A DNA stretch of 64,000 nt. Source: G963668345 sp965206025. Lineage in GTDB: Bacteria > Acidobacteriota > Terriglobia > Bryobacterales > UBA6623. The notes beneath the pieces are model-generated. The model saw only the letters and a list, made by a program, of their open reading frames with translations, did no database searches and had not been told where the DNA came from. Shown here piece by piece: positions 50,997-60,158 of the stretch. Each line of letters opens with the position of its first letter. Positions within the stretch are counted from its first letter, which is position 1. The DNA is taken from NCBI GenBank assembly GCA_965206025.1, contig CBDBIU010000003.1:620001-684000 (forward strand). The letters are read 5' to 3'. A program made the translations under genes and the position numbers.

Positions 50997-52124
50997 TCAA
51001 TTCTCCCTCATTAGCTGCACAAACTCGTCGAACAAGTACCGCGAATCGTGGGGCCCGGGCGCGGCCTCGGGGTGGTATTGCACGCAGAACAGCGGGTCTC
51101 GGCGGCTGCGGAACCCCTCCAGGGTGTGATCGTTCAGGTTGAAGTGCGTGAGCTCGATTTCGCTGTCCTTGAGCGATTCGGGGGCGACCGCAAACCCGTG
51201 GTTTTGCGAGGTAATCTCGACCCGGCCGGTGAGCTTGTTCAGCACCGGATGGTTGACGCCGTGGTGGCCGAACTTGAGTTTAAACGTCTCGCCGTCGAGC
51301 GCGAGCCCCATGATTTGGTGGCCGAGGCAAATACCGAACATAGGGACCCGGCCGACGAGCTTCTTGACATTGGCGATCTGGGCTGCCAGAGGCTCGGGGT
51401 CGCCGGGACCATTCGAGAGGAATACGCCGTCGGGCGCAAGCGCCATCACGTCCTCGGCCGAGGTGAGCGAGGGGACGACGGTCACGCGACAGCCGATATG
51501 CAGCAGCCGCCGCAAAATGTTGTGCTTGATGCCGAAGTCGTAGGCGACGACGTGGAGCGACGGCTCGGCGGCCGGTTCGACGATCTCCGACGGAGAGCAC
51601 GCCTCGACGCCCTTGGTCCACTCGTAACGCTGTTTCGTCGATACCGATGTCGCCAGGTCGAGTCCGGCCATCGTGGGGATCGAGCGGGCCTTTTCGACCA
51701 GGTTGCTGGGATCTGTCTCGAGAGAAGAGATGACGCCCCTCATCGCCCCCTCGGTGCGGAGGTGGCGCACCAAGGCCCGGGTGTCGATTTCAGCAATGAT
51801 GGGGATACTCTGTTTAGCCAAGAAATCGGCTGCATGTTCGCTGGAGCGCCAGTTGCTGGCGATCTCGGAAAACTCTCGCACGACCAAGCCCTCGATATAG
51901 GGCCTCGCCGATTCGCTGTCGGACCCGTTGGCCCCGTAATTGCCGATTTCCGGATTCGTCAGAATAACGATCTGGCCGCAGTAGGAGGGATCGGTGAAGA
52001 TCTCCTGGTAGCCGGTAATGCCGGTGTTGAAGACGACTTCGCCGTAGCTTTCCGCTTTGGCGCCGACGCCGATTCCCTCAAATTGCCGCCCATCTTCCAA
52101 CGCCAGGATCGCCGGGAAGCTCAC
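50997..52124 (-). CDS. carA: Carbamoyl-phosphate synthase small subunit
   Basis: This is the glutamine amidotransferase subunit that feeds ammonia to CarB. It has 375 residues. The N-terminal domain starts FPAILALEDGRQFEGIGVGA. The class I amidotransferase part has GVFLSNGPGDPEP, nucleophile Cys in MFGICLGHQIMGLAL, and His-Glu in VQYHPEAAPGPHDS. The start is GTG at 52,124, overlapping the lepB stop (GTGA), so the two are co-translated. ARG-rich gaps are absent and the gene is intact. Confidence 0.97.
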   Translation of the reverse strand: MSFPAILALEDGRQFEGIGVGAKAESYGEVVFNTGITGYQEIFTDPSYCGQIVILTNPEIGNYGANGSDSESARPYIEGLVVREFSEIASNWRSSEHAADFLAKQSIPIIAEIDTRALVRHLRTEGAMRGVISSLETDPSNLVEKARSIPTMAGLDLATSVSTKQRYEWTKGVEACSPSEIVEPAAEPSLHVVAYDFGIKHNILRRLLHIGCRVTVVPSLTSAEDVMALAPDGVFLSNGPGDPEPLAAQIANVKKLVGRVPMFGICLGHQIMGLALDGETFKLKFGHHGVNHPVLNKLTGRVEITSQNHGFAVAPESLKDSEIELTHFNLNDHTLEGFRSRRDPLFCVQYHPEAAPGPHDSRYLFDEFVQLMREN

Positions 52125-52735
52125 TCCAGCACCCCGAAACGATCAAGGGGCCAGTAGGCGAAGACGGCTTTCCCGATGACCGAGCTGTGTTTCACGGTTC
52201 CCCAGGCGCGGCTGTCGTTCGAGGTGTTTCGACGGTCCCCGAGGACGTAGTAGTGGCCGGTCTCCACTTGCACCGGGGGATAGCTGCGCCGGTCGCCATA
52301 TCGCTCCAACACGTAGGGCTCGGGGACCGGATCACCGTTGATAATCAGCCGGCCTCGGGCGATTTCGACATTGTCGCCCGGCAGGCCGACGACTCGCTTA
52401 ATATAAGATTTCGAGCTGTCGAGCGGGAACCGAAATACAATGATGTCGCCGCGCTGGATCTCTCCCAAGCGGTAGACGAACTTGTTGACGAAGATGCGCT
52501 GCTGATCAACCAGCCAGGGCATCATACTCGTGCCTTCGACCTTGACCGGCTGGTAGAGGAACACGATGACGATCGCGGCGACGGCGAAAGAAATGACGAT
52601 GTCGCGAATCCATGCCTGCATGTCGAACCAGAAGCGTCGGCGGGGCGGTGGATTCGGGGAACGCAAGGCGTCACGGTCTTGGGGGCCGCGGCCGGTGTCG
52701 GCGAAGCCCGGCGTTCTCGTTTCCGGACTCTTCAT
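52121..52735 (-). CDS. lepB: Signal peptidase I
   Basis: This membrane serine peptidase removes signal peptides from exported proteins. It has 204 residues. One membrane segment (IVISFAVAAIVIVFLYQPV) is followed by the catalytic Ser in VEGTSMMPWL and the catalytic Lys in SYIKRVVGLPGDNVEI. The conserved box is HYYVLGDRRNTSNDSRAWG. The N-terminal 35 residues are rich in R and P and may not all be translated. The coupling to carA is unusual but clear from the GTGA overlap. Confidence 0.96.
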   Translation of the reverse strand: MKSPETRTPGFADTGRGPQDRDALRSPNPPPRRRFWFDMQAWIRDIVISFAVAAIVIVFLYQPVKVEGTSMMPWLVDQQRIFVNKFVYRLGEIQRGDIIVFRFPLDSSKSYIKRVVGLPGDNVEIARGRLIINGDPVPEPYVLERYGDRRSYPPVQVETGHYYVLGDRRNTSNDSRAWGTVKHSSVIGKAVFAYWPLDRFGVLE

Positions 52736-53074
52736 CGGGTTGGCAAGGAATGGGTTGGCAAGGAATTTGGCCAGGGTGGCGGGTTCTTTCGTAGTTGTAT
52801 CACGAAGGCCGGTATGCGTACAACTTGATGATGGAAAATCGGGTACGGCCAGCCAATTCGCTTCGGGCTAGGTGGTTTTTTCTAGAGCCATGGTGAGGGC
52901 GAATTGGTGGCAGTCCCCATTTTTCGGGCGGCGTCCGGGGCGAGGGGGACGAAGGAGTTCTTGCGTCGAAGCCGGCGCTTCGGCTACGCTACGACCTTTG
53001 GGGGGGGCGACGGGAAATTTCGGTTGATCGGGAGCGTTTGGCCAAGTTTGGCCAAATAGAGGGAGAAACGAACT
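52736..53074. other. Divergent intergenic stretch between lepB and an isomerase gene
   Basis: This 339-base stretch must carry promoters in both directions. No gene or RNA motif is recognised. A GGAGA-type ribosome site lies just before the GTG at 53,075. Confidence 0.35.
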
Positions 53075-53949
53075 GTGTCAGAGACCGCGAGTATAACACT
53101 CGGCAATGCGGCCTACGGGCTGAGGCACTTCAGTATGCGAGAGTTCTTTGAAACCTCAAAGAAAATGGGCTTACCCGCGGTGGAAGTTCACTATGACTGG
53201 CTAGTCGGCGAAGCGAACAACGGCATCCCGGTGGACTACACGTCTCAGGACGTTGAAGATGTAAAACGACTGGCGGCCGAAACCGGCGTCACCGTTGCTA
53301 CCCTCGGCGGCGGAACTGTTGTCGAGCTTGAAGGGGAGAGGCGACACCGCGGATCCAACAAATCAAGAAAGCGATCGATTTAGCGGACGCCCTCGACGCC
53401 CGAGTCATTCGCGTGTTTACCGAGCACGACTTCACCCATTCGCAACACTACGTTCTGCCCGCGGAAAGGGTCACCGAGAAAGTCTACGATACCCTCGGCG
53501 CCGCTTTTAACGAAGTGGGCAAGTACGCCCACGAGAAAAACGTCGCTATCGCCATCGAAAACCACGGCGGTTCATCGGCGACAGGAGCAGGGTTAAAGAA
53601 GCTCCTCGACATGGTCCCCTTCCAGGAAGTGGGCGTCACCTACGATCCCGCCAATTACGCCGCCAGCGGCTCGGACCCCTACGAGGCTTTGCTGGCCATC
53701 GGCGACCGCGTCCGCTACACGCACTGGAAGGACGTCTCGCGAACTGACGGCAAGACCGCGTATGAAGCTTTCGGCGAGGGTGTCATCGATTGGCCGCCGA
53801 TCGTCAGCTACTTACTGAAATCCTTCGACGGGCTGTGGTCCATCGAGTACGAGCTCAAGGTCGAGGCCGGCCTGGACAGACTCATCGACGGCACGCGCCG
53901 AAGCGTCGAGAACCTGATGGGAGTCGTGCGGAGCTGCCGGCAATCGTGA
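53075..53949 (+). pseudogene. Sugar-phosphate isomerase/epimerase (TIM barrel), frameshifted
   Basis: This is an AP endonuclease 2-like TIM barrel as in xylose isomerase-like epimerases. The first frame (GTG at 53,075) runs GLRHFSMREFFETSKKMGLP, HYDWLVG and VTVATLGGG. The frame changes by one step near 53,335 (a GGGGAGAG stretch) and continues PRIQQIKKAIDLADALDARV, VAIAIENHGG, VGVTYDPANYAASG, HWKDV and IEYELK to 53,949. The restored protein of about 291 residues has the metal-binding E and H positions. The substrate is unknown. A sequencing error could account for the frame change. Confidence 0.75.
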
Positions 53950-53966
53950 ACTGAACTTTCTGTTTC

Positions 53967-54690
53967 ATGAAAGTCACCGTAGGCACAGGCCCGGACTCGT
54001 GGGGAATTTGGTTTCCAGACGACCCCAAACAGATCCCTTGGCATCGATTCTTGGATGAGGCCGTCGAGGCGGGCTATGAGTGGATCGAACTCGGTCCGTA
54101 CGGCTACCTGCCCACAAACCCGCGGGTCTTGCGATCCGAACTTGAACGCCGGGGTCTCAAGGTGTCGGCGTCCTATGTCGAGAGACACGACCTTGAGGAT
54201 CCAGCCGCCCGAGAGGCGCTCGAAGACGGGGTGCTGCACCTGGCCGAGGTGCTCGCGGCCTTAGGCGCCAAGTTTTTTGTTCTGACAGACAACGTCTATA
54301 CCAACATCTTTACGGGAAAGCAGAAAAAAGAGAGCCGCCTCGACGACAGCGGTTGGATGCACTTGATTGAGGCGGTACACAAAATCGCTGATTTGGTCCG
54401 CGGCCGCTTCGGACTCCAGCTTGTCCTCCACCCCCACGCCGATACGCACATCGAGTACGAAGAGCAGATCGAGTTTTGCTTAGAGCAGACGGACCCGGAC
54501 CGGGTGTCGCTTTGCCTTGACATCGGCCACCACGCTTACCGGGGGGCTGATCCGGGCGATTTCATGCGCCGTTATCACCAGCGAACCCCTACTTCCATAT
54601 CAAGGGCGTCGATCCGGAAATTCGAAGCCGGGTGAAAAAGGAAAAGACCGCCTTCGCCACGGCGGTGACACGGGCGAGGCGAAGTGCGTG
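53967..54690 (+). pseudogene. Sugar isomerase/inosose dehydratase-like TIM barrel, 3' truncated
   Basis: A second TIM-barrel gene, 17 bases after the first. It opens VTVGTGPDSWGIWFPDDP, then AVEAGYEWIELGPYGYLP, LVLHPHADTHIEYEEQIEF and SLCLDIGHHAYRGADPGDF. Near 54,583 a one-base change disrupts what should read RYHQRIPYFHIKGVDPE. The corrected frame continues RSRVKKEKTAFATAVT and then ends without the expected last 60 or so residues. So it is both frameshifted and truncated. The two genes probably acted on the same sugar or inositol pathway. Confidence 0.7.
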
Positions 54691-54939
54691 AGAGACAGGG
54701 AAGCGGGAGGGCCTTCAGACAGGTTGGAGCGGCGTTCGGTGAGTTTTAGCGGGGCCGTTTCTACTTTCGCATCCTCAAACAAGGCTCGCGGTTTTTGTTT
54801 TCTGATGGCATATTTACCATAAGTTGATTTCCAGTCCCAAGCGACCTCGAGCCGCCCGGCGGCGGCAGCGCAAGTTCCGGCTGCTCGACCGTTTCCCATG
54901 CCCGACAGAATCATCTTGCATCGGACAACTCTGATAGTG

Positions 54940-54960
54940 GCACGAATTTGAGATTCGTGC
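54940..54960 (+). promoter_or_regulatory. Inverted repeat just upstream of cbiM
   Basis: An 8-bp perfect inverted repeat GCACGAAT / ATTCGTGC with a five-base centre lies 21 bases before the cbiM start. It could be an operator for a metal-responsive repressor or a small RNA hairpin. It lacks a T run, so it is not a standard terminator. I see no cobalamin riboswitch here. Confidence 0.45.
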
Positions 54961-54981
54961 TAATTTGGGAGCGCCTCGCTG

Positions 54982-55620
54982 ATGCACATTCCCGACGGAT
55001 TCCTTTCGACCTCTGTCTGGGCCGGTTCCGCGGCGGCGGCTGTCCCCGCTGTAGGCTACTGCCTGCGCCGGACTCAGAAATACTTCGAGACATCGAGGAC
55101 TCCCTTACTGGGCGTGATGGGCGCTTTTGTTTTTGCCGCTCAGATGATCCATTTCCCTTTGGGGGTGGGAACGTCGAGCCACCTAGCTGGGGCCGCCTTG
55201 CTGGCCGCCACGCTCGGCCCGAGCGCCGCTACGGTTGTGATGACCGCAATTCTGGTCGTGCAGGCTCTTGTTTTCCAAGACGGCGGCGTCCTCGCCCTGG
55301 GGACTAACGTCTTGAACCTTGCGGTTGTGGGCGTCTGGGTTGCCTACCTGCCGCTGAGGTGGTCTCGCAAAGCGGGCGCCCGCAGCCGTCGGGCGGCGGC
55401 TTTTCTCGGCGCCTGGATGTCTTTGATGGCGGTGGCTGTGTTGGCTTCGGCTGAGTTGAGTTTCTCGAAAGTCGCGCCTCCTGTTTCGCTGTTCACGTCC
55501 CTGTTGGCGATTCACGCCTTGTTGGGAATCGCCGAGGGGTTGATCACGGCCGCCAGCTTGGTCGCGATCGAGCGATTGGATCCCGCTTTTGTTTACGCCG
55601 GCGAACTGCCGGGACGATGA
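54982..55620 (+). CDS. cbiM: Cobalt/nickel ECF transporter substrate-capture protein
   Basis: This is the membrane S-component that captures Co(II) or Ni(II). It has 212 residues and multiple hydrophobic helices. It begins MHIPDGFLS, where the N-terminal amine, His2 and later His (IHFPLG, HLAG) form the metal site. That fixes the start at 54,982. The stop overlaps the next gene by ATGA. With the PDGLE protein, CbiQ and CbiO it forms a complete energy-coupling-factor transporter. Whether the metal is cobalt or nickel cannot be decided from this sequence. Confidence 0.95.
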   Translation: MHIPDGFLSTSVWAGSAAAAVPAVGYCLRRTQKYFETSRTPLLGVMGAFVFAAQMIHFPLGVGTSSHLAGAALLAATLGPSAATVVMTAILVVQALVFQDGGVLALGTNVLNLAVVGVWVAYLPLRWSRKAGARSRRAAAFLGAWMSLMAVAVLASAELSFSKVAPPVSLFTSLLAIHALLGIAEGLITAASLVAIERLDPAFVYAGELPGR

Positions 55621-55907
55621 AACAGATTGCCGTCGTGTTCGGGTGTATGACCCTTGCCCTCCTCGCAGCGCAGATTGTGCTGGTTCCGTGCGCTCCTGAC
55701 GGGCTCGAAAGCGTCGCTGGGACGCTCGGGTTCGCCGACCTTGCTGTTGAGGGGAAGGATTGGATCCCCTTGGCGGACTACCAAGCTCGATTCTTTGCAT
55801 CCGTCTGGTTTGCGCGGCTCTCCGCGGGGCTGGCCGGTGTGTTTCTCGTCTGCGGTTTGGGCGTGTTGTTGGGTCGCTTGATCCCCCGGAAAAGGGGAGA
55901 CGGCTAG
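55617..55907 (+). CDS. PDGLE-domain protein (CbiN-like component)
   Basis: A 96-residue membrane protein with two helices (IAVVFGCMTLALLAAQIVLV near the start and LSAGLAGVFLVCGLGVLLG near the end). The signature PDGLE follows at about residue 27 (PCAPDGLESVAG). It replaces CbiN in many cobalt/nickel systems and assists CbiM. It is translationally coupled to cbiM and two bases from cbiQ. Confidence 0.93.
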   Translation: MKQIAVVFGCMTLALLAAQIVLVPCAPDGLESVAGTLGFADLAVEGKDWIPLADYQARFFASVWFARLSAGLAGVFLVCGLGVLLGRLIPRKRGDG

Positions 55908-55908
55908 G

Positions 55909-56646
55909 GTGAACGGCTTCACTCTGGAGCGCTGGGCGCAAGGATCCAGCCCCCTTCACCGGCTGCACGCGATCGCCAAGATGACGGCGACGATGAGCCT
56001 TCTGCTGTCGCTGTCGCTCGCCGATCCTGCCTATCCGGTCTTTTATTTGGGCTGCTTCGGTTTGCTGATGGCCGGCACGGCCGTGGCAAAGTTGCCTGTG
56101 GGACGGCTACTGTTGCGGGGCTTGCTCGTGGCCCCGTTCGTGGCCGGGGTGGTCGTAGTGAACCTGTTCGACGGTGATCCCGCTCGCGGTTTGACGATTT
56201 TCTGGCGCGCTTACCTGTCCGCTTGCGCCGCGACTCTGCTGCTGGCCACGACGCCGTTCCCCACGCTCTTACACGCGCTTGACCGGCTCCGCGTGCCTCA
56301 CTTTTTTCTCACCGTCGTGCATTTTCTTTATCGTTATCTCTCCGTCGTCTACGAGCAAGCGAAGAGCATGCGGCGAGCTCGCCAGTGCCGCGCGCCCCAG
56401 CCGCGGCGGTCGCTTTGGGAGGCGGCAGCCGCTACCGTCGGCTCGCTTTTTCTGCGCAGCCACGACCGCGCGGAGCGAGTGCACCGGGCCATGCTGGCTC
56501 GTGGGTTTCGGGGCCGCTTGATGTCTCTCGAAACGGCGCCTTTCGCGGGACGGGATGGGACGTTTCTGCTGGTGTTTTTCGCTCTGCTCGGACTCGTACA
56601 GCTTGCTTCCCAAGCATTCGGGCCAGAAGGCTTTTCCGTGCTATGA
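55909..56646 (+). CDS. cbiQ: ECF transporter transmembrane coupling protein
   Basis: The T-component that links the capture protein to the ATPases. It has 245 residues and several membrane helices. The coupling-helix region near 160-210 has VYEQAKSMRRARQCRAP and HDRAERVHRAMLARGFRGR, the two A-R-G type motifs that dock on CbiO. The start is GTG at 55,909 and the stop overlaps the cbiO start by ATGA. Confidence 0.93.
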   Translation: MNGFTLERWAQGSSPLHRLHAIAKMTATMSLLLSLSLADPAYPVFYLGCFGLLMAGTAVAKLPVGRLLLRGLLVAPFVAGVVVVNLFDGDPARGLTIFWRAYLSACAATLLLATTPFPTLLHALDRLRVPHFFLTVVHFLYRYLSVVYEQAKSMRRARQCRAPQPRRSLWEAAAATVGSLFLRSHDRAERVHRAMLARGFRGRLMSLETAPFAGRDGTFLLVFFALLGLVQLASQAFGPEGFSVL

Positions 56647-57350
56647 GACCAGCGCTGATCGAGGTTACCGGACTTCGCTACCAGTACCCGGACGGTACGG
56701 TTGGTCTGGACGGCGTCGACTTTTCTCTTGCCCCGGGAGAGGCGGTCGCTCTCCTGGGACCTACCGGATCCGGCAAGACTACTTTCCTGCTTCGGCTGCT
56801 GGGGCTTCTCGATGGGGAAGGGGAGATCACGATCTGCGGAAATCGACTCGAAAAGCGAACCCTCGCCTTGGCTCGCCAAAACGTCGCTCTGCTGTTTCAA
56901 CACCCCGACGATCAATTGGTGATGTCGACCGTTCTAGAGGACGTCGCCTTCGGGCCCCTGAACTCCGGGGTGGATCCGGCCGAGGCCGGTCAGCTTGCCC
57001 GCTCGGCTCTGGAACGAGTTGGTCTGAAGTCCGCGGCTGAGCGCCGGCCCCAAAACCTCAGTGCCGGTGAGAAGCGTCTGGCGCAGCTCGCCGGGCTGCT
57101 GACCATGAATCCGGCTGTGTTTCTTCTCGACGAGCCGGACACGTTCCTTGACCCCCCTTCCAGAGCCAACTTGCTTTCCATCTTGCGAGAGTTGCCACAG
57201 GCTAAAATCCTTGTAACCCACGATGCTGACTGGGCCCGCGCCTTGGCCGACCGGGCGGTCTTCTTCAATCGAGGACGCATCGTTGCCCAAGGGAGCGTGG
57301 CTCAAATCATCGAACGGTTCCAGTGGGACGGACGGCCGGCCGAGCGCTGA
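56643..57350 (+). CDS. cbiO: ECF transporter ATPase
   Basis: A 235-residue ABC ATPase. Walker A is ALLGPTGSGKTTFLL, the Q-loop is LLFQHPDDQLV, the signature is NLSAGEKRLAQLAG (LSAGE in place of LSGGE), Walker B is AVFLLDEPDTFLD and the switch His is in ILVTHDADWA. It starts with ATG overlapping the cbiQ stop. It would act as a homodimer, as only one ATPase gene is present. It ends the four-gene cbiM-PDGLE-cbiQ-cbiO operon. Confidence 0.95.
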   Translation: MRPALIEVTGLRYQYPDGTVGLDGVDFSLAPGEAVALLGPTGSGKTTFLLRLLGLLDGEGEITICGNRLEKRTLALARQNVALLFQHPDDQLVMSTVLEDVAFGPLNSGVDPAEAGQLARSALERVGLKSAAERRPQNLSAGEKRLAQLAGLLTMNPAVFLLDEPDTFLDPPSRANLLSILRELPQAKILVTHDADWARALADRAVFFNRGRIVAQGSVAQIIERFQWDGRPAER

Positions 57351-57432
57351 GGCTCGCGACTAGGAGCCGATCCGCTTTTCTCAACAGCCGACGGTCGAAG
57401 TACGCGATAGGATCGCCGGCCTTTACGCCGGC

Positions 57433-59067
57433 TCACTCCGAGACGACCGGTGCTCCACCGGGGGTCAAATGCGACAACAGCAGCTCGCGGTGACGACGTC
57501 CGTAGCGGACCGTTTTTGAGAGCGTCAGCAGATAAAGCGTCACGCCTACCGCGGCCGCCAAAATCAGCGCCGCGAAATATCCCTCAAGGCTATCGTATCG
57601 ATAGCGCAGGAGGTAGGCCGCGAAGAGCGGAAACAGCGACGCCGGGAATAGCATGAACTGCACAGTCGCCCGCAGCCCGTGCCCGGGACCGGCTCGCGAG
57701 ATGCGGTCCGGGTTACTGGCCACGGGGTGGCGAACGGACATGTGATTTCCCACCGACAACAAATAGAAAAGCGCAATCAAGCCCACGGCAAACGCTTCCA
57801 AGCTTTCGGGTATCCCGACCGGCAGGCCGATGAGCAGACAAACCCCGCAGACAAGCGCTATTTCGAGCATCGCGAAGACCAGCGTCGTCAGGTTCTTCGC
57901 TAGCAGAAGTGTACGAAACGATAAGGGAAGCCAGAAGTAGAAGCGGGCGGCGTCTCGGTCAAATCCAAAGCGGTTGAGAAACATCACCGGTCCCAGCAAC
58001 AACAGCGCATAGAGACTGATAAATGTCACCGCGCTCTGCTCGAGCCAATTTCCGACCGATGCTTGCCAATTTTTCATGATCGGGACCCAGGCGATGACCC
58101 CGAACGTAAAGCCCATGAAAAACGGCAAGCGAAAGCGTGGGCTGCGCCACAAGTAGCGAAGTTCCTTTTCGAGGAGCGCTCCGAGGGGGTCGGGCAGAAC
58201 GTAGGAGGGTAGCCGAACGAGTTTTCCCTGCAGGTTCACCAAGCCCCGCCTCCGCGGCAGGACGCTGCCAGTTACGCTCGAGCTGAGGTGTGACGTTTGG
58301 CGGAACTGATAGAAACCGAACACGGCCGCCGCAAGGACCATCGCGGTCAGGATCGTCCAATCCGCAGGCTCCCCGCGGCCTACGCTGATTCGGGCCGCTA
58401 GGCCGGATGGGGCCACCCAATAGGGGATGCCCAGCCCTCTCATCCACACGTCCCGAATCAGATTCCTCGCCGTCTCGCTCCAGATCAATAGCTGGGGAAG
58501 AATCGTACAGCTGACCAGCAGCACCAAAACAACCTCGCGCAGGCGCCGCCCCCTGAACACGCGCTCCACTAAGTTTCTCATTCCGGCCGAGAAAAACACA
58601 TTAAAGGCAACGAACAACACAAACGCGCCCCCGAGCTGGCCCAAGTAGGGTGAATCCGCGTACGCCAACCCGCCGAACAGCCCCGCCAGCAGAAGCACCA
58701 TCTCCGAGCCGGTACCGAGCCGCAGCAAGCATTCGACAACGAATAAGCTGCCCATCGATATGGGGTACATCCTGAGCTTGCCCATCTCGAGAGAGACGCC
58801 CAGGGAAAGTGTGACCAGGGGGGCCAACTGCCAGTAACCCATCATGAACAGCAGCACACCCGGCAGCGCGCCCTCCACGTCCTCGCGCCCGATCATGCTG
58901 GGTACAAGCGCGCAGCCAACCGCGGCGACAGTCCAAAGCAAGTACCACAAGACTCCCAAAATAATCGAAAGGAGCCTCCCGCGCCGCCCTTGTCGCTGAC
59001 GCAGGGCGTGGACGAGGGAGAGGAGCTGCACGACCAAAAGCGCATAGATTTGCCGCCAAGCCCGCAT
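57433..59067 (-). CDS. ABC-2 type exporter permease
   Basis: A 544-residue polytopic membrane protein. Many helices are seen (LLSIILGVLWYLLWTVAAVG, VMFLNRFGFDRDAARFYFWL region, AALILAAAVGVTLYLLTLS). It has no nucleotide-binding motif. Its start is one base after the stop of the ABC ATPase gene, so the two form an exporter. The substrate is unknown. Its large size resembles permeases of uncharacterised ABC-2 pairs. Confidence 0.88.
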   Translation of the reverse strand: MRAWRQIYALLVVQLLSLVHALRQRQGRRGRLLSIILGVLWYLLWTVAAVGCALVPSMIGREDVEGALPGVLLFMMGYWQLAPLVTLSLGVSLEMGKLRMYPISMGSLFVVECLLRLGTGSEMVLLLAGLFGGLAYADSPYLGQLGGAFVLFVAFNVFFSAGMRNLVERVFRGRRLREVVLVLLVSCTILPQLLIWSETARNLIRDVWMRGLGIPYWVAPSGLAARISVGRGEPADWTILTAMVLAAAVFGFYQFRQTSHLSSSVTGSVLPRRRGLVNLQGKLVRLPSYVLPDPLGALLEKELRYLWRSPRFRLPFFMGFTFGVIAWVPIMKNWQASVGNWLEQSAVTFISLYALLLLGPVMFLNRFGFDRDAARFYFWLPLSFRTLLLAKNLTTLVFAMLEIALVCGVCLLIGLPVGIPESLEAFAVGLIALFYLLSVGNHMSVRHPVASNPDRISRAGPGHGLRATVQFMLFPASLFPLFAAYLLRYRYDSLEGYFAALILAAAVGVTLYLLTLSKTVRYGRRHRELLLSHLTPGGAPVVSE

Positions 59068-59068
59068 C

Positions 59069-59818
59069 CTAGAGCCACTCCAGCCGTTGCAGCGCCTTCT
59101 CGCCCCCTACTACCCGGACGAAAATGTCTTCCAGCGTCTCCTCGGCCGATCGCAGCTCGGGCACCGACCCCTCGGCGACAATCCTGCCCTCATCGATGAT
59201 GGCCACCCGATCGCAAAGCCGCTCGACGACTTCCAATACATGCGAGGTCAAGAACACGGTTGCGCCTTGTTCCACTTGCTGGATCAGTATTTCCTTCATC
59301 AATCGGGCGCCCATCGGGTCGACGCCTTCGAACGGTTCGTCCAGCAAGAACAGCTTGGGCCGGTGAATTAACGCCCCGGCCAGCGCCAGCCGCTTCTTCA
59401 TGCCTTTGGAATAGTCGGCGATCAGGGACGCCGCGTCGGCGTCGAGCTCGAAAAGCTCCAATAATTCACGTGACCGGGCCAACGCCGTTCGGCGATCAAG
59501 GCCGTACATGCGCGCCACGAACTCGAGGAATTCCGGTCCGCTGAGGCGATCAAAAAGCAGTGACTCGTCAGGCACGACGCCAATCACCTGCTGAATCGCC
59601 GTCATCTGGTCGGGAACCTTCATTCCCAAGACCTCGACTTCCCCCGATGTTGGCGGCAGTAGGCCGATTAGGATGTGGATAGTCGTCGTTTTTCCGGCGC
59701 CGTTGGGTCCTAGAAACCCGAAGAAACTGCCCGCGTGGACTTCCAAATCGAGACCCTGCAGAGCCGCTTTCGGCCCGTAGAATTTGCGCAGGCTGCTGGT
59801 ACGGATGGCGGGCTTCAT
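59069..59818 (-). CDS. ABC-2 exporter ATP-binding protein
   Basis: An ABC ATPase of about 249 residues. Walker A is FLGPNGAGKTTTIHILIGLL, the signature is YSKGMKKRLALAGAL (SKGMK in place of SGGQ, usual for this family), Walker B is KLFLLDEPFEGVDP and the switch His is TSHVLEVVERLCD. The start MKPAIRTSSLRK at 59,818 is preferred; an ATG 18 bases earlier is possible. It pairs with the permease downstream. Confidence 0.94.
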   Translation of the reverse strand: MKPAIRTSSLRKFYGPKAALQGLDLEVHAGSFFGFLGPNGAGKTTTIHILIGLLPPTSGEVEVLGMKVPDQMTAIQQVIGVVPDESLLFDRLSGPEFLEFVARMYGLDRRTALARSRELLELFELDADAASLIADYSKGMKKRLALAGALIHRPKLFLLDEPFEGVDPMGARLMKEILIQQVEQGATVFLTSHVLEVVERLCDRVAIIDEGRIVAEGSVPELRSAEETLEDIFVRVVGGEKALQRLEWL

Positions 59819-59907
59819 GCGCCTAGTGTAGCCCATCCGTTTCCGCCCGGCCTTCCGCCCATGTTGACTTGCCTGCTGCCGCCCCTTAGCATGGAGATAT
59901 CGCTGGG

Positions 59908-60134
59908 AAAGGAGGTGATCCAGAACATGAATGAATGTGATGAACCTATGTCTGGCGAGGTGGCCGACTGTTAAAGCGGCTGCTCGAACGTTCCGTTTCC
60001 CGCTTTTCAGCGAGCGGGACGTGACTCATGTGGACCGGCCACTTGCCGGACGATTGTTCCACACCTAAGCTTTAAGGGCTACTGTCCTTGGGCTGCTTTG
60101 TCGCCCCCGAAACGCCTCCAGCCTTTCGGGGGCG
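59908..60134 (+). ncRNA. Candidate structured RNA or leader with a mini-ORF
   Basis: This stretch begins with AAAGGAGGTGATCC, a 14-base complement to the very end of 16S rRNA and far longer than a normal ribosome site. It is followed five bases later by an ATG (59,927) and a 15-codon frame MNECDEPMSGEVADC with two cysteines. After it come hairpins: CCCGCT/AGCGGG-like at about 60,000, CCGGC/GCCGG at about 60,035, and a perfect 11-bp stem CGCCCCCGAAA / TTTCGGGGGCG (60,102-60,134). tsaD starts 25 bases later. I cannot name a known RNA family. It may be a leader of tsaD or a separate small RNA/peptide gene. Confidence 0.45.
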
Positions 60135-60158
60135 GCTCCCCGCCCTCCCCACCTAACT

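Noticed and set aside
54830..54981. Cobalamin riboswitch upstream of cbiM
   Set aside because: No B12-box-like sequence or suitable structure is seen; only a short inverted repeat is present.
57351..57432. Terminator between cbiO and the exporter permease
   Set aside because: A weak GCCGGC-type inverted repeat at 57,414-57,431 without a T run on either strand; not strong enough to call.
59908..59921. Possible end of a 16S rRNA gene on the minus strand (GGATCACCTCCTTT)
   Set aside because: The bases beyond it do not continue into 16S sequence, and no rRNA body is present within the window.
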